A stretch of 7,286 nucleotides of DNA, from NCBI GenBank assembly GCA_900547915.1, contig URIN01000068.1:1-7286 (forward strand), in the 5' to 3' direction. Origin of the DNA: an uncultured Clostridium sp. (lineage in GTDB: Bacteria; Bacillota; Clostridia; Oscillospirales; Acutalibacteraceae). This document shows positions 5,094 to 7,286 of this stretch, piece by piece; the stretch's first letter is position 1; each line of letters opens with the position of its first letter. The notes beneath the pieces are model-generated. The model was not told the DNA's origin. It was given only the letters and a program-made list of their open reading frames with translations, and ran no database searches. The position numbers and the translations under genes are program-made.

Positions 5094-5256
5094 TAATGCT
5101 GTAAAAACAATTCAAAAGAAAAATGGCAAGTGTGGCATTGGCAACAGAGGAAAGACAAAGATTGTAGTAAAAGAGCATTTTTCCGAAAAGGGCAAAACAA
5201 TGGAAGAACTTCTAACTGATGTCATGCTGGAAAAAGCAAAGCAGACAATCGCATAA
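5047..5256 (+). CDS. TnpW-like transposon-encoded small protein, start codon uncertain
   Basis: The C-terminal part, TKIVVKEHFSEKGKTMEEL followed by LTDVMLEKAKQTIA, resembles the TnpW family found beside large serine recombinases of Tn4451/Tn5397-type elements, whose role in transposition is unknown. A lysine-rich stretch precedes it. Coordinates use TTG 5047, the only standard start codon in frame before ATG 5200, but no ribosome binding site precedes it. The good site, AGAAAGGGGG (5071-5080), lies inside the frame, 8 bases before ATT 5089 (giving IDNAVKTIQ...). ATG 5082 after the same site is out of frame and stops after three codons. Real translation therefore may start at a rare ATT codon, or a small indel near 5082-5089 has broken the start. 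The recombinase gene follows 111 bp downstream. Confidence 0.6.
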   Translation: MNCLERFYRKGVCVIDNAVKTIQKKNGKCGIGNRGKTKIVVKEHFSEKGKTMEELLTDVMLEKAKQTIA

Positions 5257-5281
5257 AATCGGTGCAGTTGTAAGAAATAGA

Positions 5282-5311
5282 TTGAATGACAAAAAGTACC
5301 CGTGTTATACT
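5282..5311 (+). promoter_or_regulatory. Promoter of the serine recombinase gene
   Basis: TTGAAT (5282-5287) and TATACT (5306-5311) are separated by 18 bp, a good sigma-A promoter 57 bp before the recombinase start. The -10 begins within the left arm of the inverted repeat 5298-5342, which suggests repression or other control at this point. Confidence 0.6.
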
Positions 5312-5342
5312 TTACTTGCAAGCAGGTATTGTAAACACGGGT
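5298..5342 (+). repeat. 9-bp inverted repeat overlapping the recombinase promoter (candidate operator)
   Basis: ACCCGTGTT (5298-5306) is exactly repeated in inverse as AACACGGGT (5334-5342), 27 bases apart, with a small palindrome CTTGCAAG between them. The left arm touches the -10 box, and the right arm ends 8 bases before the ribosome binding site. With a start near 5318 only the right arm would be transcribed, so a DNA operator fits better than an mRNA hairpin. No T-run follows. Confidence 0.6.
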
Positions 5343-5367
5343 TAGTTATAAAGGAGGATAACTGACA

Positions 5368-6981
5368 ATGAAACAACAGATTTACAATACTGCACTTTAT
5401 CTTAGGTTAAGCCGAGATGATGAATTACAGGGCGAAAGTTCCAGCATTACCACACAGAGAAGTATGTTGCGTTTATATGCAAAAGAACATCATTTGAATG
5501 TCATTGATGAATATATTGATGACGGCTGGTCGGGAACAAATTTTGACAGACCGAGTTTTCAAAGAATGATTGAGGATATAGAGGCAGGAAAAATCAACTG
5601 TGTTGTAACGAAAGACCTTTCCCGTCTTGGCAGAAATTATATTATGACAGGACAATATACAGAATTGTATTTCCCTAGTCATAATGTCCGCTACATAGCG
5701 ATTGATGACGGTGTAGACAGCGAAAAAGGCGAAAGTGAGATTGCACCATTTAAGAACATCATCAATGAATGGGTGGCAAGAGATACAAGCCGTAAAGTCA
5801 AATCAGCATTTAAGACAAAGTTTGCGGAGGGGGCTCATTACGGTGCTTATGCTCCGTTAGGATATAAGAAACACCCTGACATCAAAGGAAAACTGTTGGT
5901 TGATGATGAAACAAAATGGATTATTGAAAAAATCTTTTCCCTAGCCTATCAAGGTTACGGAAGTGCAAAAATCACAAAGCAGTTAAGAGCAGAAAAAGTT
6001 CCGACAGCGTCATGGCTAAATTTTACAAGATACGGTACTTTTGCACATATCTTTGAGGGAAAACCCGAAAGTAAGCGTTATGAGTGGACGATTGCTCATG
6101 TCAAGGCGATATTGAAAAGTGAGGTTTATATCGGAAACAGTGTTCACAATATGCAGTCTACGGTATCGTTCAAGAGCAAAAAGAAAGTGCGTAAGCCCGA
6201 AAGTGAATGGTTTCGAGTAGAAAACACTCACGAGCCGATTATTGACAAGGAAGTGTTCTATCGTGTGCAGGAGCAGATAAAATCAAGACGCAGACAGACA
6301 AAGGAAAAGGCAACGCCGATTTTTGCAGGGCTTGTCAAGTGTGCGGATTGTGGTTGGTCTATGAGATTTGGAACGAATAAGACAAATAAAACGCCTTACA
6401 GTTATTATGCTTGCAGTTACTACGGGCAGTTTGGCAAAGGTAATTGTTCTATGCACTACATTCGTTATGATGTGCTGTATCAAGCCGTATTGGAACGCTT
6501 GCAGTATTGGGCTAAGGCAGTACAGCAGGACGAAGAAAAGGTATTGAACAAGATACAGAAAGCTGGCAATGCAGAGAGAATACGGGAAAAGAAGAAAAAG
6601 GCAAGTACATTGAAGAAAGCCGAGAACAGACAAAATGAGATTGACCGTTTATTTGCGAAAATGTATGAAGATAGAGCCTGTGAGAAGATAACAGAGCGAA
6701 ATTTTGTGATGTTGTCCAGCAAGTACCAAAAAGAACAGATAGAACTGGAACAGCAGATAACAAGCCTAAGAGAAGAACTAAGTAAAATGGAACAGGATAT
6801 GATAGGTGCTGAAAAGTGGATTGAGTTAATCAAGGAATATTCCGTACCAAAGGAACTGACAGCACCATTATTAAATGCCATGATAGAAAAAATCCTCATA
6901 CATGAAGCAACAACGAATGAGGATAACGAAAGAATACAGGAAATTGAGATATATTACCGATTTATTGGAAAAGTTGAGTAA
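5368..6981 (+). CDS. Large serine recombinase, TndX type (integration/excision)
   Basis: This 537-residue protein is close to the size of Tn5397 TndX. The N-terminal resolvase domain (about 5-150) has the catalytic serine S15 in YLRLSRDD, a DGWSGTNFDRP block (52-62) and the arginine-containing TKDLSRLGRNY (81-91). The Recombinase domain (about 160-305) follows. A zinc ribbon comes next, with cysteines C325 and C328 (CADC), C349 and C360; a long charged coiled coil spans about 385-480; the end (495-537) matches the DUF4368-type tail. All catalytic and zinc residues are present, so it looks intact. It would cut, rotate and rejoin the element ends, with a 2-bp crossover core. AAGGAGG (5351-5357) lies 10 bases before ATG 5368. 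The stop codon is 28 bp from the apparent element end. Confidence 0.95.
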   Translation: MKQQIYNTALYLRLSRDDELQGESSSITTQRSMLRLYAKEHHLNVIDEYIDDGWSGTNFDRPSFQRMIEDIEAGKINCVVTKDLSRLGRNYIMTGQYTELYFPSHNVRYIAIDDGVDSEKGESEIAPFKNIINEWVARDTSRKVKSAFKTKFAEGAHYGAYAPLGYKKHPDIKGKLLVDDETKWIIEKIFSLAYQGYGSAKITKQLRAEKVPTASWLNFTRYGTFAHIFEGKPESKRYEWTIAHVKAILKSEVYIGNSVHNMQSTVSFKSKKKVRKPESEWFRVENTHEPIIDKEVFYRVQEQIKSRRRQTKEKATPIFAGLVKCADCGWSMRFGTNKTNKTPYSYYACSYYGQFGKGNCSMHYIRYDVLYQAVLERLQYWAKAVQQDEEKVLNKIQKAGNAERIREKKKKASTLKKAENRQNEIDRLFAKMYEDRACEKITERNFVMLSSKYQKEQIELEQQITSLREELSKMEQDMIGAEKWIELIKEYSVPKELTAPLLNAMIEKILIHEATTNEDNERIQEIEIYYRFIGKVE

Positions 6982-7012
6982 TCAACAAGAGTAATATTTT
7001 TAACTAAGGGAA
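6982..7012 (+). other. Right end of the element / attachment junction in a regulator gene
   Basis: After the recombinase stop, 28 AT-rich bases (6982-7009) end in GG before GAAACCGGG, where an Xre-regulator reading frame resumes. In that frame, codons 7010-7012 (Glu) and 7013-7015 (Thr) fit the conserved WETG of this family, but the codon before (7007-7009) is AGG instead of the expected TGG, and a TAA stands at 7001-7003. The crossover is therefore placed at GA 7010-7011, the dinucleotide used by TndX. The exact base is inferred. Confidence 0.6.
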
Positions 7013-7286
7013 ACCGGGAACTCCAATCCAGATATTGAACTGTTAGCACCAATTGCAAGACTGCTACATATTTCCCTTGATACCCTGTTGTCTTTTCATG
7101 AAAATCTGACAGACGTTGAAATTACAGAACTTATTCAGGAAATGGACAAAATGTTTTCAGCAGAAGGTTACGAAAAGACCTATCAATGGGCAGTAAATAT
7201 CATAAAAGATTACCCTAACTGCAACATGCTTATCTGGCAGGTGGCGGTGATGCTTGACTCGCGAAGAATCATAGGTCAGTGTGAGC
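7010..7286 (+). pseudogene. 3' part of an interrupted Xre-family transcriptional regulator (host gene), open at right edge
   Basis: From 7010 the frame reads ETGNSNPDIELLAPIARLL and then HISLDTLLSFHENLTDVEI, followed by a helical region (EMDKMFSAEGYEKTYQWAV, IIKDYPNCNMLIWQVAVML, DSRRIIGQCE) to the window edge, with no stop. The first part is the end of an Xre/Cro helix-turn-helix (the segment after WE-x-G, with the usual PDIELL and LDTLLS motifs); the second resembles the helical sensor or dimerisation tail of clostridial Xre regulators. The N-terminal half, including the DNA-recognition helix and start codon, is missing on this side. A TAA at 7001-7003 precludes read-through from the element in this frame. 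The gene is most likely chromosomal and inactivated by insertion; its 5' half should lie beyond the left end of the element. Confidence 0.75.

Larger units (their letters stand above)
22..7011 (+). mobile_element. Right-hand part of a Tn916-superfamily integrated element with MobT relaxase and TndX-type serine recombinase
   Basis: The element is defined by a MobT/Orf20-type relaxase (2844-4058), an oriT-like GC-rich region, a TnpW-like small protein and a large serine recombinase that lies 28 bp from an apparent junction with an interrupted chromosomal gene at 7010-7011. The left end is not in the window. DinB-like, RibD-C-fold, DUF3781 and GyrI-like genes are cargo. No coupling ATPase, VirB4-like ATPase or other conjugation gene is visible, so this part looks like a mobilizable element; a self-transmissible element with its transfer genes further left cannot be excluded. 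The layout recalls Tn5397 (Tn916 backbone with TndX), but with cargo in place of the transfer and tet genes. Confidence 0.8.

Noticed and set aside
6283..6899. Three minus-strand frames within the recombinase gene
   Set aside because: Antisense shadows of the A-rich coiled-coil coding region, which gives Ser/Phe/Leu-rich translations.
22..7011. Complete conjugative transposon
   Set aside because: No coupling protein, VirB4-like ATPase or other transfer gene is present, and the left end is not in the window.

Overview
The window is AT-rich Gram-positive DNA. Shine-Dalgarno sequences of the AAGGAGG type, the codon use and the gene families all point to a low-GC Firmicute, most likely a gut Clostridium/Lachnospiraceae-type bacterium. 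The first 21 bases are not biological: they match the end of the Illumina Nextera read-1 adapter, including the whole Tn5 mosaic end. The left edge is therefore a sequencing-fragment edge, not a natural boundary.

Nearly all the rest (22 to about 7011) reads as the right-hand part of an integrated Tn916-superfamily element that has been remodelled and looks mobilizable rather than self-transmissible. From left to right it holds: a cargo block with a DinB-like metal-binding protein, a 31-residue membrane peptide and a RibD-C/dihydrofolate-reductase-fold protein; a GC-rich, hairpin-filled segment (about 1490-1730) that resembles the oriT of the Tn916/ICEBs1 (MOB-T) group; a second small cargo operon (DUF3781 protein plus GyrI-like effector-binding protein) with its own extended -10 promoter; two back-to-back terminators; a MobT/Orf20-type relaxase with an N-terminal Xre helix-turn-helix; and about 1 kb without convincing genes. 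That last stretch has nine degenerate units of about 61-72 bp followed by a run of hairpins. Then come a TnpW-like small protein and a TndX-type large serine recombinase under a promoter that overlaps a 9-bp inverted repeat.

Right after the recombinase stop codon, the reading frame of a different gene begins in mid-domain: the C-terminal part of an Xre-family regulator, running off the right edge. The join falls on a GA dinucleotide in what should be a Trp-Glu-Thr-Gly stretch. GA is the crossover dinucleotide known for Tn5397/TndX. I read this as the element's right end inserted into, and breaking, a chromosomal regulator gene. The left end is outside the window.

Working model: the serine recombinase (with TnpW) excises and integrates the element; MobT nicks the oriT-like segment and starts rolling-circle transfer and replication; the hairpin-rich segment after mobT is a candidate single-strand origin. 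No type IV secretion genes are visible in this part, so transfer would depend on a co-resident conjugative element unless those genes lie left of the window. The most unusual features are the nine-unit periodic repeat array, the promoter nested between two terminators ahead of mobT, the near-duplicate 15-bp sequence flanking the DUF3781/GyrI cassette, and the TnpW gene that lacks a normal start codon at its only good ribosome binding site.
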